64,000 bases of DNA from Streptomyces halobius (GTDB taxonomy: Bacteria; Actinomycetota; Actinomycetes; Streptomycetales; Streptomycetaceae). The number at the start of each line of letters is the position of its first letter. Within the stretch, counting starts at the first letter, position 1. Below are positions 45,691-54,841 of the stretch, piece by piece. Location: assembly GCF_023277745.1 (NCBI RefSeq), contig NZ_CP086322.1, positions 1,984,001-2,048,000 of the forward strand, written 5' to 3'. The notes under the pieces are model-generated. The model searched no databases, was not told the DNA's origin, and saw only the letters and a list, made by a program, of their open reading frames with translations. A program made the position numbers and the translations under genes.

Positions 45691-45955
45691 GTCGGTCGGC
45701 AGGGTCGATGCGGGCTGCATCCATGAGCCGCCGCACTTACGCCACGGTGAGGGGAGCAACGCGGGAACCATCGTTCTTACGCGGAACGCGGCTCAGGCCG
45801 CCGGCCGGTGGAACCCGGTTGGCTTGGCCACCGGATCGCCGACGACCGCCGTCTCAAGCGACGGCGGTCGCTATGCCAGGAGTGGCGTCGATTGCCGGCA
45901 CACCTCACCCTCGCTGGGTAGGCGAGCGGGCCGGTAACGTCTGGCTCTGCCCTAA

Positions 45956-47381
45956 TAGGACTCCGTTAGGTCTGTCTCGATCTTGGTGTCATGTGTGTCC
46001 TGGTGGGCAGGCGTTGTTGGCAGGTGGTGCAGATGCCGGTCCAGCACCTCAAGACGTCCTGGAGGGCGTCGAGTACTTGGTAGAGGGTGAGACCGGCGTG
46101 GGCACTTTTGGGGCCAGGCGCTGTTCGGTGAGGAAGGCGTGGGCGGCGGTGACGAGGGTGACGTGGTGGTGCCAGCCGGGCCAGGAACGGCCTTCGAAGT
46201 GGTCCAGGCCCAGGCCGTGCTTGAGTTCGCGGTAGTCGTGCTCGATGCGCCAGCGGACCTTGGCCAGGCGGACCAGGTCAGCGATGGGTGTGTGCGCCGG
46301 TAGGCTGGACAGCCAGTAATTTGTGGGTTCCTCGCTGTCTTCGGGCCATTCGATCAGCAGCCAGCAGTCGGGCAGGATTCCGTCCCACCAGCCCTGTTCG
46401 GCTGAGGCGGCGGCTCGGATGGGGCGTTCGACTGCCTTGCCGGCCGGGCGTACACGCACGGCGGCGAAGCGGGAACGTAACTCCCCTCGCGAGCCTTGCC
46501 GCCACGTCACGGGGGTGAAGGCATCCGGCCCAAGGCCTGAGGCGAGAGCTGCCACGGACGGTGCGGGTTCCCGGTATCGGGGCTGGGGCCGGCAGCCGAC
46601 GGTCCCGTTGCGGCGTGGGGTCACGGGTTTCGCGTCGAAGGGGTGGGCGGTCACATCAGCGCGGACGGCCAGCACGTAGGCGAGTTGGCGGTCGGACAGA
46701 GCCGCCCGCAGGTGCGCGTTGGTGCCGTAGGCGGCGTCGGCCACCACGACTGGTGGTGTCATGCTCCAGGTGGCGAGCGTGTCGAGCATGTCCAGAGCCA
46801 GGCGCCATTTCTCGCGGTGTGTGACCTCGGGCGGGATGCGGGTCCTGGCCCGCCGATCGGTGTCCCAAGCCCACTCCTTGGGCAGGAACAGGCGCCATTG
46901 CAGCGGGCAGGAGGCGGTGTCGGTTGCGGCATGGACGCTGACCGCGACCTGGCAGTTCGCCCGTTTCCCCAACGCTCCGCAGTACTGCGGAGCCACCCCG
47001 ACCGACATCCGGCCGTCCTTGGGCACCGACACGTCGTCGATCACCCAGGCGGTCGGGCCGATCAGTGGCAGCATCCGCTCGGCGATCCGCCGCTGCACCG
47101 GCACGGGATCCCACGTGGACTGGTTCACGAACTGCTGCAGGTTCTGCTCGTTGCCGTCCGGCAGCCGCAAAGCCATGGCCTGGACGGACTTGCGGCGACC
47201 CTCCAGCATCAGACCCCGCAGATAGCAGTCGCCCTTGGCCCGCTGGTCCTTGCGCGGTACTGAGGCGAACACATCCTCCACGAACAACGCCAACTTCGCC
47301 CGAACCCGGTTCACTTCAAGTGCATCCACACACCCAACATGCTCCTGATCTAGCACAACAGGAAGACCTAACGGAGTCCTA
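45956..47381 (-). mobile_element. IS701-family insertion sequence, apparently intact
   Basis: Inverted ends TAGGACTCCGTTAGGTC (left, from 45956) and its complement ending at 47381 bound a 1426-bp element with one full transposase gene. The flanking tetranucleotides are CTAA (left) and CTAG (right). IS701 elements prefer YTAR targets; the two differ by one base, so a clean target duplication is not shown. Confidence 0.85.
46049..47329 (-). CDS. IS701-family DDE transposase
   Basis: A 426-residue transposase. It starts VDALEVNRVRAKLALFVEDV, then SVPRKDQRAKGDCYLRGLML (typical IS701 N-terminus). The DDE core shows AWVIDDVSVPKDG with its Asp, VVVADAAYGTNAHLR with the second Asp and KVRWRIEHDYRELKHGLGLD with the catalytic Glu. 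I use the GTG at 47329, since family members begin at this Val-Asp. A longer start at 47356 is also open. The last 15 residues (PVSPSTKYSTPSRTS) look unlike the core, which may reflect a late frame change. Confidence 0.9.
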   Translation of the reverse strand: MDALEVNRVRAKLALFVEDVFASVPRKDQRAKGDCYLRGLMLEGRRKSVQAMALRLPDGNEQNLQQFVNQSTWDPVPVQRRIAERMLPLIGPTAWVIDDVSVPKDGRMSVGVAPQYCGALGKRANCQVAVSVHAATDTASCPLQWRLFLPKEWAWDTDRRARTRIPPEVTHREKWRLALDMLDTLATWSMTPPVVVADAAYGTNAHLRAALSDRQLAYVLAVRADVTAHPFDAKPVTPRRNGTVGCRPQPRYREPAPSVAALASGLGPDAFTPVTWRQGSRGELRSRFAAVRVRPAGKAVERPIRAAASAEQGWWDGILPDCWLLIEWPEDSEEPTNYWLSSLPAHTPIADLVRLAKVRWRIEHDYRELKHGLGLDHFEGRSWPGWHHHVTLVTAAHAFLTEQRLAPKVPTPVSPSTKYSTPSRTS

Positions 47382-47487
47382 CTAGGACGTGACAGGCGTG
47401 CACCCGAGCCCGCACACCAGCGTCAGCTCCGCAGGTGTCCCAGCGCCACGTGCCCAACGGGGCAGGGTCTGATGGGACGTCGCCGCA

Positions 47488-47535
47488 GGGTGGCCCCGCC
47501 CCGTGCGAATCCGTCGCAGGGACGCGGGGCCACCC
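47488..47535 (-). terminator. Hairpin downstream of the secreted beta-pore-forming-like gene
   Basis: GGGTGGCCCCGC (47488-47499) pairs perfectly with 47524-47535 around a 24-nt loop, 26 bp past the end of the minus-strand gene at 47561. Confidence 0.65.
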
Positions 47536-47560
47536 CAGGTGGTTCAGGGGAGGTGTTCTG

Positions 47561-48508
47561 CTAATCCTGGCGCTTGACCCATGACATCGGAACCGAGCTG
47601 CCAGGTGCCTGTATCAGGACACGTGCCGGGATGAGGACCATCTTCTGCTTTCGGTTGTTGTCGGCGTTCGTGAAGTCGAGCTTGTAGACGACGTACCCGA
47701 TGTACTTACCGCCGATGGCGCGCCCTTGGACCCACCCGTTGACGCGGTCCGGGACTTGATAGGTGTTCGTCTGCCGGATCAAGTTCGTCCACTTGTTAGT
47801 GGTGGTTGTCGACTCGCTGTAGGTGAAGTTGAGTTCCGTGCCGGCCTTGCCGCCGCCCGGTGTGCCGGGGGTCGTCAGTTCTGCGGTGACCTTTCCGCCG
47901 ACGGACCAGCCACTGGTCATACTGCTGTCCTGTCCGATAGTGGCCTGGGTCGTGTAGGAGAACTCCCCCTTGCCCATCACCTTTGTCGAGGACTGCATGA
48001 CCGGGTACTTCTCGTCGAGCACGCCGACGAAGCCGCACGGCATCGGCTCGCCGCCGGGCTTATGGCTGGGCTGGCCGCACATCGACTTGGCGTCCCAGTT
48101 GCTCAGCCACGGCTCCCTGTCGTCGCTGCTGCTCTTGCGGATGTCGGGGTCCTCGGTGGTGATCGTCGATGGGAGGTTGAATCGGCTGCCCAGCTTGGTC
48201 GGGATGTCCTTGAGCGCCTGGTCGTGCGGGTAGGCCTTCTCGACGTCGTCGAGCTTGACCTGCTGTGAGTCCTGTCCCTGGACCGGGTAGCCCTTGATCG
48301 CTTCCTTCTGGTTCAGGGGCGCGCCCTGCTTCAGGAAGTCGAAGACTTCCTGCTCGGTCTTGAAGTAGGTGTTGCCGTCGGCAGCGCGAGCCGGGGCGGG
48401 GGAGCCGATCAGCGACATGCCGGTGAGGAAGGTGGTGGCGAGGGCACCCGCCACCAGGCCGCCGCTCCGTCGGCCTCGAAGGGCAGGGGTAATGCACCGT
48501 GTGGACAC
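47561..48508 (-). CDS. Secreted protein resembling aerolysin/ETX-MTX2 beta-pore-forming toxins
   Basis: A 315-residue exported protein. Signal peptide: residues 1-42 (GGLVAGALATTFLTGMSLIG, then SPAPARA). After an N-terminal region (43-165) with two Cys (SMCGQ, MPCGF), residues 180-290 form long Ser/Thr-rich alternating strands (GEFSYTTQATIGQDSSMTSG, ELNFTYSESTTTTNKWTNLI, TYQVPDRVNGWVQGRAIGGK). This matches the strand-insertion loop-strand design of aerolysin-like toxins, including a VP-turn before the GWV strand. The GTG start has AGGAG six bases before it. The assignment rests on pattern and not on a defining motif. It lies next to IS701. Confidence 0.6.
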   Translation of the reverse strand: MSTRCITPALRGRRSGGLVAGALATTFLTGMSLIGSPAPARAADGNTYFKTEQEVFDFLKQGAPLNQKEAIKGYPVQGQDSQQVKLDDVEKAYPHDQALKDIPTKLGSRFNLPSTITTEDPDIRKSSSDDREPWLSNWDAKSMCGQPSHKPGGEPMPCGFVGVLDEKYPVMQSSTKVMGKGEFSYTTQATIGQDSSMTSGWSVGGKVTAELTTPGTPGGGKAGTELNFTYSESTTTTNKWTNLIRQTNTYQVPDRVNGWVQGRAIGGKYIGYVVYKLDFTNADNNRKQKMVLIPARVLIQAPGSSVPMSWVKRQD

Positions 48509-48641
48509 GCGGATCTCCTATCTTGTTGGGAACTTCTCGGCGTCGGCCGCTTGTCGGTCGCGCCGTATTCAGAGGGCTTGTTCAGGGGCTGATCGCTCCG
48601 CCACCGGGGCGCAGGCGGGGTGCCGCCCCTGGGTTCAGGGC

Positions 48642-51224
48642 TCAACTCGACTGGATCGAGCGCAGCATGTTCAGGCGGGCCGCCCGGCGGGCCGGCCAGA
48701 TCGCGGCCAGGACGCCGATCGCCAGCGCCAGGGCCAGGAAGGTCCCCAGCCTGTCCCACGGCAGGACCATCTCGTACTCCTGCATCGAGGACGTGGTCAG
48801 GCTGCCGCCGGCCCAGGCCAGGAAGATGCCGATGCCGATGCCGAGCACCGCGCCGAACAGCGAGATCACCACCGACTCCAGCCGGACCATCTGCCTGATC
48901 CCGGCCCGGTCGAGGCCGATGGCCCGCAGCATCCCGATCTCGCGGGTGCGCTCGAAGACCGACATGGCCAGGGTGTTGACGACGCCGAGGATCGCGATGA
49001 CGACGGCCATGCCCAGCAGCCCGTACATCATGTTGAGGGCCATGGTGATCGCCCCGTTGTTCTCCTTGATGAGCTGCTCCTGGCTTCGGACCTTCAGCAG
49101 CGGGCTGTCGCCGAGAGCGGCACGGATCTTCCGCTCAAGGCCGGCAGCCTTGCCGGGCTCGGCCTTGACCAGCAGCTTGTCGGGCTGCTTCGTCACGGAG
49201 TACGGGAGCACGTCGTCGAGCGTGCCCAGCGCGTCGTCGGTGGCGCGGGTCTTGGCGTAGATGCCGACGACCGTCAGCTTCTTCTGGGTCTTGCCGGTTT
49301 CCGTGCCGGTGTCCATCTCGGCGCCGATGGTGGCGCCGACGTCGATCCTGGCCTGATAGGCGAACTCGTCGGAGACCGCGATCTTCCCGGGGCCGATATC
49401 GCGCAGCGAGCCGGTGCGGAAGTCGAGTTGGGCTGCCTTGCCGAACGCGTTCGGGTCGGTACCGGTGATGACGGCGTACCTGCCCTGGGTGTCGAGGCCC
49501 GCCGAGGTGACCGGGGCGGCCGCGGCGACCCCGGGAACCCGGGCGATCTTGGCGGCCGCGTCCTCGTCGAGCCCGCGGGCGGTGTTGTAGTTGACCTGGT
49601 AGTCGGCGGCCAGGCCCTGTGTGGCCTCAATTTCCATGGCGCGCTGGGCGGAGTGCCCGCCGACGGTCAGGCCGGTGATCAGAGCGAGCCCGATCATCAG
49701 GGCGGACGCGGTGGCGGCGGTGCGGCGCGGGTTGCGCAGCGCGTTCTGTTTGGCCAGCTTGCCGCTGACGCCGAAGAAGCGGGTGGTGACCCTGCCGGCC
49801 AGGGAGATCAGCGGCCGGGAGAGCAGCGGAGCCAGCACGATCACGCCGCCGAGCGTCAGTGCACCACCGAGCATCGCGATCAGCAGGTTCGACTCCTTGC
49901 TGGTCTTGAGCGTGGAGACGTACAGCATCACCAGCACCCCGGCCCCGGTGAGCAGGGTGCCGAGCACGTTGCGGACCCTCAGGGCGCGGGCGAGCGGGGC
50001 CTGGTCGACGCTGTTGAGTGCCGCGACGGGGGCGATCTTCGCGGCCTTGCGGGACGGCAGCCAGGCCGCCAGAACGGTGACGAGGACACCGACCGCGAGC
50101 GACGACAGCGGGGCGGCGGGCGTGATGACCAGCGGCCCGTCGGGCAGTCCGGCACCAGTGGTGTTGAGCAGCGGGCGCAGGGCGGTGGCGATGCCGAGGC
50201 CGAGCGCGAACCCGCCGGCGGAGGCTACGAGCCCGAGGAGGGCGGCCTCGACGAGGACGGAGCGGACGACCTGCCGGCGTGAGGCGCCCACGGCACGCAG
50301 CAGCGCGATCTCGCGGCTGCGCTGGGCGATGAGCATGGTGAAGGTGTTGGCGATGAGGAACACGCCGACGAACAGCGCGATGCCGGCGAAGACCAGCAGC
50401 GTCTTGGTGAGGGAGCTGGTGTTCTTGGCGATCCGGGCGGACTGCTGGGCGGCCAGGTCGGCGCCGCTGGTGGCCTTGGCGCCCTGCTCGGGGAGCAGCG
50501 CCTGCACCTGGTCGGTCAACGCGCGCTCGTCGGTACCGTCCTTGGCGGCGACAGCGATCTCGTCGAACTGGCCGGGGTGGCGGAACAGTTGCTGCGCGGT
50601 CCGGGTGTCGAAGAGCGTGAGGGTGCCGCCGGCGGTGATCTGGGGGTCGTCGGTGGAGACGATGCCGACCAGCTTCTTGGTCAGAGCGGGCCCATCGATG
50701 GCGTAGCGGACGGTGTCGCCGACCCGGTAGCCGCCCCTTTCGGCGGTCTTGGCGTCCAGGGCCAGTTCACCCTCGGCGGCAGGACCGCGGCCTTCCTTCA
50801 GCGGGAAGTGGCTGTCCTTGCCGTCCTTGCCGGGCAGGTAGTTGGTGGCCAGGTTCGGCCAGTTGCTGTCGGCGTTGACCGGACGGCCGTCCTTGGCGGC
50901 CAAGGTGGCCTCACCGTGGACGGTCGGACGCACCGATGCGACACCGGGCAGCCGGCCGATCTTCCCCGCCAGCGCCGTGTCGAGGACAGTGGTCCGCTTA
51001 CCACCCTCGCCGTCGGTCGGATCGGTATCGGTGACCGCCTCCGCCCGCACGGAGACGGCCACGCCCTTGAGGCTCTGGGCTGAGGCGTTGCGGAACGCGC
51101 TCGCGGTGGTGTCGGCGAAGACGAGGGTGCCGGAGACGAAAGCGACACCGAGCAGGACCGCGAGCGCGGTCATGACCAATCGGGCTTTGTGCGCAAGGAC
51201 GTTGCGTAGGGCGGTACGCAGCAT
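48642..51224 (-). CDS. ABC transporter permease (MacB/FtsX type, duplicated)
   Basis: An 860-residue permease with two FtsX modules. It starts with a first helix (RLVMTALAVLLGVAFVSGTL) and a large extracytoplasmic domain to about residue 260, followed by three helices, a further helix near 480-510, a second extracytoplasmic domain and three C-terminal helices ending ARLNMLRSIQSS. Such permeases export lipids or peptides or sense antibiotics, and do not import sugars. The ATG is 85 bp downstream of the ATPase gene on the same strand. Confidence 0.92.
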   Translation of the reverse strand: MLRTALRNVLAHKARLVMTALAVLLGVAFVSGTLVFADTTASAFRNASAQSLKGVAVSVRAEAVTDTDPTDGEGGKRTTVLDTALAGKIGRLPGVASVRPTVHGEATLAAKDGRPVNADSNWPNLATNYLPGKDGKDSHFPLKEGRGPAAEGELALDAKTAERGGYRVGDTVRYAIDGPALTKKLVGIVSTDDPQITAGGTLTLFDTRTAQQLFRHPGQFDEIAVAAKDGTDERALTDQVQALLPEQGAKATSGADLAAQQSARIAKNTSSLTKTLLVFAGIALFVGVFLIANTFTMLIAQRSREIALLRAVGASRRQVVRSVLVEAALLGLVASAGGFALGLGIATALRPLLNTTGAGLPDGPLVITPAAPLSSLAVGVLVTVLAAWLPSRKAAKIAPVAALNSVDQAPLARALRVRNVLGTLLTGAGVLVMLYVSTLKTSKESNLLIAMLGGALTLGGVIVLAPLLSRPLISLAGRVTTRFFGVSGKLAKQNALRNPRRTAATASALMIGLALITGLTVGGHSAQRAMEIEATQGLAADYQVNYNTARGLDEDAAAKIARVPGVAAAAPVTSAGLDTQGRYAVITGTDPNAFGKAAQLDFRTGSLRDIGPGKIAVSDEFAYQARIDVGATIGAEMDTGTETGKTQKKLTVVGIYAKTRATDDALGTLDDVLPYSVTKQPDKLLVKAEPGKAAGLERKIRAALGDSPLLKVRSQEQLIKENNGAITMALNMMYGLLGMAVVIAILGVVNTLAMSVFERTREIGMLRAIGLDRAGIRQMVRLESVVISLFGAVLGIGIGIFLAWAGGSLTTSSMQEYEMVLPWDRLGTFLALALAIGVLAAIWPARRAARLNMLRSIQSS

Positions 51225-51309
51225 GGTGATCGGTTCCGTCCTGGAGTACGAGGTACGTGGTGGGGATGGGGAAGCCGTACGGGAAGGGAAGCCGTGCGGG
51301 CGGGACGCG

Positions 51310-52092
51310 TCAGCTCGTCCGTCCCTTGGCGTCGAAGCGCCGCATACGGTCCAGTACGGCCTCGGGGGCAGGGGCGGGCAGATCGTCGGTGACCCGTCCG
51401 TCGGCGAGGAAGACCACCCGGTCCGCGTAGGAGGCGGCCACCGGGTCGTGGGTGACCATCACCACCGTCCGCCCCAACTCGCGTACGGAATCCCGCAAAA
51501 AGCCCAGGATCTCCGCGCCGGAACGGGAGTCGAGGTTGCCGGTCGGCTCGTCCGCGAAGACGATCTCCGGTCGGCCGGCCAGCGCGCGGGCCACGGCGAC
51601 CCGCTGCTGCTGGCCGCCGGACAGCTGCGAGGGGCGGTGCCGCAGCCGCCCGGACAGGCCGACGGTCCCCACGATCAGCTCCAGCCACTCCCGGTCGGGC
51701 TTGCGGCCGGCGATATCCATCGGCAGCGTGATGTTCTCCAGGGCATCCAGCGTGGGCAGCAGGTTGAACGCCTGGAAGACGAAGCCGATCTTCTCCCGGC
51801 GGAGCCTGGTGAGCTGACGGTCGTTCAGCCCGGACAGTTCGGTGTCACCGATCCGGGCAGAGCCGCCGGATATGGCGTCGAGGCCCGCCATACAGTGCAT
51901 CAGCGTCGACTTGCCGGAGCCGGACGGGCCCATGATCGCGGTGAATTGGCCGCGCCCGAACTCCACGGTCACCGAGTCGAGGGCGACGACGCGGGTCTCG
52001 CCCTCGCCGTAGACCTTGGTCAGCCCCGTCGCGCGGGCGGCGACGCCGGAGGGGGCGCGGAGGCAGGTGGTAGCAGTGGCAGGCTGCGGCAT
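51310..52092 (-). CDS. ABC transporter ATP-binding protein (MacB/LolD type)
   Basis: A 260-residue ATPase for the permease at 48642. Walker A GPSGSGKST, Q-loop FVFQAFNLLPTL, signature LSGGQQQRVAVARAL, Walker B EIVFADEPTGNLD and H-loop VMVTHD are all intact. The TGNLD after Walker B is typical of the LolD/MacB class. CAGGAG lies five bases before the ATG. The adjacent two-component system on the same strand may control it. Confidence 0.95.
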   Translation of the reverse strand: MPQPATATTCLRAPSGVAARATGLTKVYGEGETRVVALDSVTVEFGRGQFTAIMGPSGSGKSTLMHCMAGLDAISGGSARIGDTELSGLNDRQLTRLRREKIGFVFQAFNLLPTLDALENITLPMDIAGRKPDREWLELIVGTVGLSGRLRHRPSQLSGGQQQRVAVARALAGRPEIVFADEPTGNLDSRSGAEILGFLRDSVRELGRTVVMVTHDPVAASYADRVVFLADGRVTDDLPAPAPEAVLDRMRRFDAKGRTS

Positions 52093-52297
52093 GGGAACTC
52101 CTGGAAGGGGCGTGAAACTCCCGACCATCGTGGCCGCGACGCACCCGCGAACACGTCGCTCTCAGGTCGGGAATGCCCCGCCTACCGAACGGCAGACCCA
52201 CCGCCGTCGTGTCCCTCGCACGGACCACGGCCCCTCTCCCCACAGAGAGAGCCGACACCTCTACCCGAAGAGCGAGCCAACGGCCCCGGCACGGGGC

Positions 52298-52984
52298 TCA
52301 GCCCATCAGCCCGGCCTGGTGCGCCAGCAGCGCCGCCTGCACCCGCCCGCTGCACCCTGTCTTCTCCAGGATCGACCTCACGTGGGTCTTGACCGTCCCC
52401 ACGCCAATGCCGAGCCGCTTCCCGATCTGCGGATTCGACAAGCCCTCCCCCAGCATGACCAGCACCTCCCGCTCCCGGCCCGTCAGCCCCGCCACCCTGC
52501 TGCCCGGGTCGGTGGCTCCACCGCCGCTCAGCATCCGCCGGATGACAGTCCCGGTGACACCGGGCGAAAGCACCGCATCCCCCACTGCCGCCGCCCGCAC
52601 CGCACGGATCAGCTCCTGCGGCCCCTCGTCCTTGAGCAGGAAACCGGTGGCGCCGGCCCGCAGGGCGCGGGTGACGTTCTCCTCGTCGCCGAAGGTGGTG
52701 AGCATGACCACCTGCGGGGCGGGGGCGAGGGCGACCAGCGGTTCCACGGCCGCCAGCCCGTCGAGCACGGGCATACGGACATCGAGGAGCACCACATCGG
52801 GCCGGTACTCGGCAGCGAGCCGAACGGCCTCAGCGCCGTCGACCGCCTCGCCCACCACTTCGATCCCCTCGGCGTACCGGAGAATCAGCCGGACGCCGTG
52901 CCGGATCATCTCCTCGTCGTCGGCGAGCAGCACCCGGATCGCCGAACCCGCCCCGGATCCTGCGGAGTTGGCCTGGTCAGTCAT
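52298..52984 (-). CDS. NarL/FixJ-type response regulator
   Basis: A 228-residue regulator: receiver domain with the acidic pair in LLADDEE, phospho-acceptor Asp68 in VVLLDVRMP and the Lys in FLLKDEG; C-terminal LuxR-type HTH LTGREREVLVMLGEGLSNPQ, then LGIGVGTVKTHVRSILEKTG. Its start overlaps the end of the histidine-kinase gene by eight bases, so the pair is coupled. The ABC ATPase gene begins about 200 bp downstream. Confidence 0.95.
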   Translation of the reverse strand: MTDQANSAGSGAGSAIRVLLADDEEMIRHGVRLILRYAEGIEVVGEAVDGAEAVRLAAEYRPDVVLLDVRMPVLDGLAAVEPLVALAPAPQVVMLTTFGDEENVTRALRAGATGFLLKDEGPQELIRAVRAAAVGDAVLSPGVTGTVIRRMLSGGGATDPGSRVAGLTGREREVLVMLGEGLSNPQIGKRLGIGVGTVKTHVRSILEKTGCSGRVQAALLAHQAGLMG

Positions 52985-54698
52985 GCGTGCTGCTCCTACG
53001 GGGCGGCTCGGTCGGCTTCTCCGTCACCATCGGTACGATGAAACGGTCGATCGCGATCAGCGTGTCGGACCGGAAGCAGTAGCGGACGATCTCCACTCCC
53101 CCGCCCTTGGTCTTTCTGTCTGTGTACGGATACAGGCAGTCCGTGGCAGAACCCGGACGCGGCGGCTCGTGCCCGACAGCGGCAGCACGCGTCACGGAGT
53201 CATCACCCGCCACGTTCCGCACCACCTGCTCCCGCGACATCCCCACCCGCGGCTGTTCGGGAGTCCGGTGCGCGGGCCCGCGCGCCTCAAATACCAGCAC
53301 GACCCCGAACAGCATCATCACACCCACCCCCGCCAGACCCAGCAACCCGGTGACGGCACCGGCGACACGCCGCTGGAGGACGGAGAGCCCGCCGCGGGGC
53401 TCATCGGCACCGGCACTCGGCCCCTTCTCGTACGGCACCACGTCCTCCGCCTCCGCGCCGGGCCCGGGGTCGGCGGGGATATCGGCCGTCACAGCGAAGC
53501 CGCCGCCAGGCGCCGCCCCGGCCTCCAGGTCACCGCCGAGCAGCGCCACCCGCTCCCGCAGCCCGATCAGCCCGCGCCCGGTGCCGAGCCCGGTCGCGGC
53601 GGCGGGCCGTACGGGCGGAACGCCGTTGCGCACCCGCACCTCCACCCGGTCGCCGGCGTGGCGGACGGAGACGGTCACATGGGCCCCGGCCGCATACCGG
53701 TGGACATTGGTCAGCGACTCACGCACCACGCGGTGGACCGCCCGTCGCACCCGGGCCGGCCGCGCGTCGAGATCGGCCCCCTCCCAAGAGAACTCGACGG
53801 GGATGCCGCCCCCACGTGACTCCTCGACCAGCGCCTCGATGTCCGCGCGCGTCCCCGTAGCGTCAGTCAGCGCATCGGTGCCCGTATCCCGCTCCAACGG
53901 GCCGAGAACCCCGAGCACCTCCCGCAGCTCCCGCATCGCCTCACGGGCGGCACGGCCCACCACAGCCACCTCGTCCCGCAGCCCGGGCGCCTCCTTGCGC
54001 AGCGCCACCTCCAGCCCGCCCGCATACAGCGAGACCAGGCTCAGCCGGTGCCCGACCAGATCGTGCATCTCCGCAGCGATCCGCGACCGCTCGCGCATAC
54101 GGGACTCGCTGTCCGCCAGCCGCCGCGCCTCCTCGGCAGCGGCCGTACGCTCCCGCAACGCCCGCAACAAACGGTCCTGCTGCCCCGCAGCGGTACCCAC
54201 CAGCCCGGGCACCACGACCGTGCTCGCGGCGAGCACCGCACCCAGCGCAAGGCCGAACGACCAACTGCCCACCCCCACCACAGGCGCGAACACCGCGCCG
54301 GCCACCATCGCCACGGCACCCGCCCCGAGCAACAACAAAGCCCGCCGCCGCGGCGTCTCCACCTGCCGGGTCGCCGTGTAGGAAGCCACCGCGGTCAGCA
54401 GCGCCAGGGCAGGCACCACCCCCATCAGCACAGCCAACCCGACCACACTGGCCACCGGGAACCGACGCCGCACCAACACCAGCCCCATGCCGATGAGCCC
54501 CAGGGCCGTCACCGCCGCCCAGCCCACCTTCAGCCTGGTGTCGATCTCCGACTCACCCGTGTAGATGAGCAGCACCAACGCCCCGGCCAGAACCGCCTCC
54601 CCCACCGCCCGCCACAGCAGCGGGCCACGCTCCCCGGCCCGGGCGAAGGGGCCGCGGGAGGGGTGATTCCCGATGGTCGGTGGAGCACTGGACGACAT
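52977..54698 (-). CDS. Sensor histidine kinase with extra C-terminal membrane helix and outer domain
   Basis: A 573-residue kinase of the NarX/DesK-like HisKA_3 group. Four or five N-terminal helices precede the dimerisation region with the phospho-His in EMHDLVGHRLSLVSLY. HATPase motifs are VVRESLTNVHRYA and GTGRGLIGLRERVALLGGDL. Unusually, the catalytic domain is followed by another membrane helix (GAVTGLLGLAGVGVMMLFGV) and about 95 residues with GMSREQVVRNVAGDDS and CLYPYTD/RYCFRSD, reminiscent of BamE/SmpA-like folds. It heads the unit with the response regulator. Confidence 0.9.
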   Translation of the reverse strand: MSSSAPPTIGNHPSRGPFARAGERGPLLWRAVGEAVLAGALVLLIYTGESEIDTRLKVGWAAVTALGLIGMGLVLVRRRFPVASVVGLAVLMGVVPALALLTAVASYTATRQVETPRRRALLLLGAGAVAMVAGAVFAPVVGVGSWSFGLALGAVLAASTVVVPGLVGTAAGQQDRLLRALRERTAAAEEARRLADSESRMRERSRIAAEMHDLVGHRLSLVSLYAGGLEVALRKEAPGLRDEVAVVGRAAREAMRELREVLGVLGPLERDTGTDALTDATGTRADIEALVEESRGGGIPVEFSWEGADLDARPARVRRAVHRVVRESLTNVHRYAAGAHVTVSVRHAGDRVEVRVRNGVPPVRPAAATGLGTGRGLIGLRERVALLGGDLEAGAAPGGGFAVTADIPADPGPGAEAEDVVPYEKGPSAGADEPRGGLSVLQRRVAGAVTGLLGLAGVGVMMLFGVVLVFEARGPAHRTPEQPRVGMSREQVVRNVAGDDSVTRAAAVGHEPPRPGSATDCLYPYTDRKTKGGGVEIVRYCFRSDTLIAIDRFIVPMVTEKPTEPPRRSSTHD

Positions 54699-54841
54699 GA
54701 CGTCGATTATCAGGGGCCCGGTACCCGGGTTCCCTGCACCTTGCGGATGATCCGCCTCTACCGAAGGACAGAGGCCCGACCGAAGGGCAGAGGCCCGCCT
54801 GGCGGCTGCGAACGGGAGGAGCCATGGGGCGGTCACCCTCC

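Larger units (their letters stand above)
44885..45950. other. Gene-poor stretch before IS701
   Basis: A minus-strand frame between about 45440 and 45160 looks partly protein-like (LLITRVDYGVSLEGAPLHLS, EIYFQLDADGLPVSEGPGD) but has no start, no known domain and a tandem repeat inside it. It may be a gene remnant. Apart from the 24-bp tandem repeat and repeat copy B, nothing is recognised. Confidence 0.35.

Noticed and set aside
48369..50282. 637-residue plus-strand frame over the ABC permease
   Set aside because: Low-complexity Arg/Gly/Asp sequence antisense to a convincing FtsX permease.
52977..54698. Treating the kinase C-terminal domain as a separate gene
   Set aside because: The frame is continuous from the HATPase domain through the membrane helix with no internal start and ribosome site that looks better.
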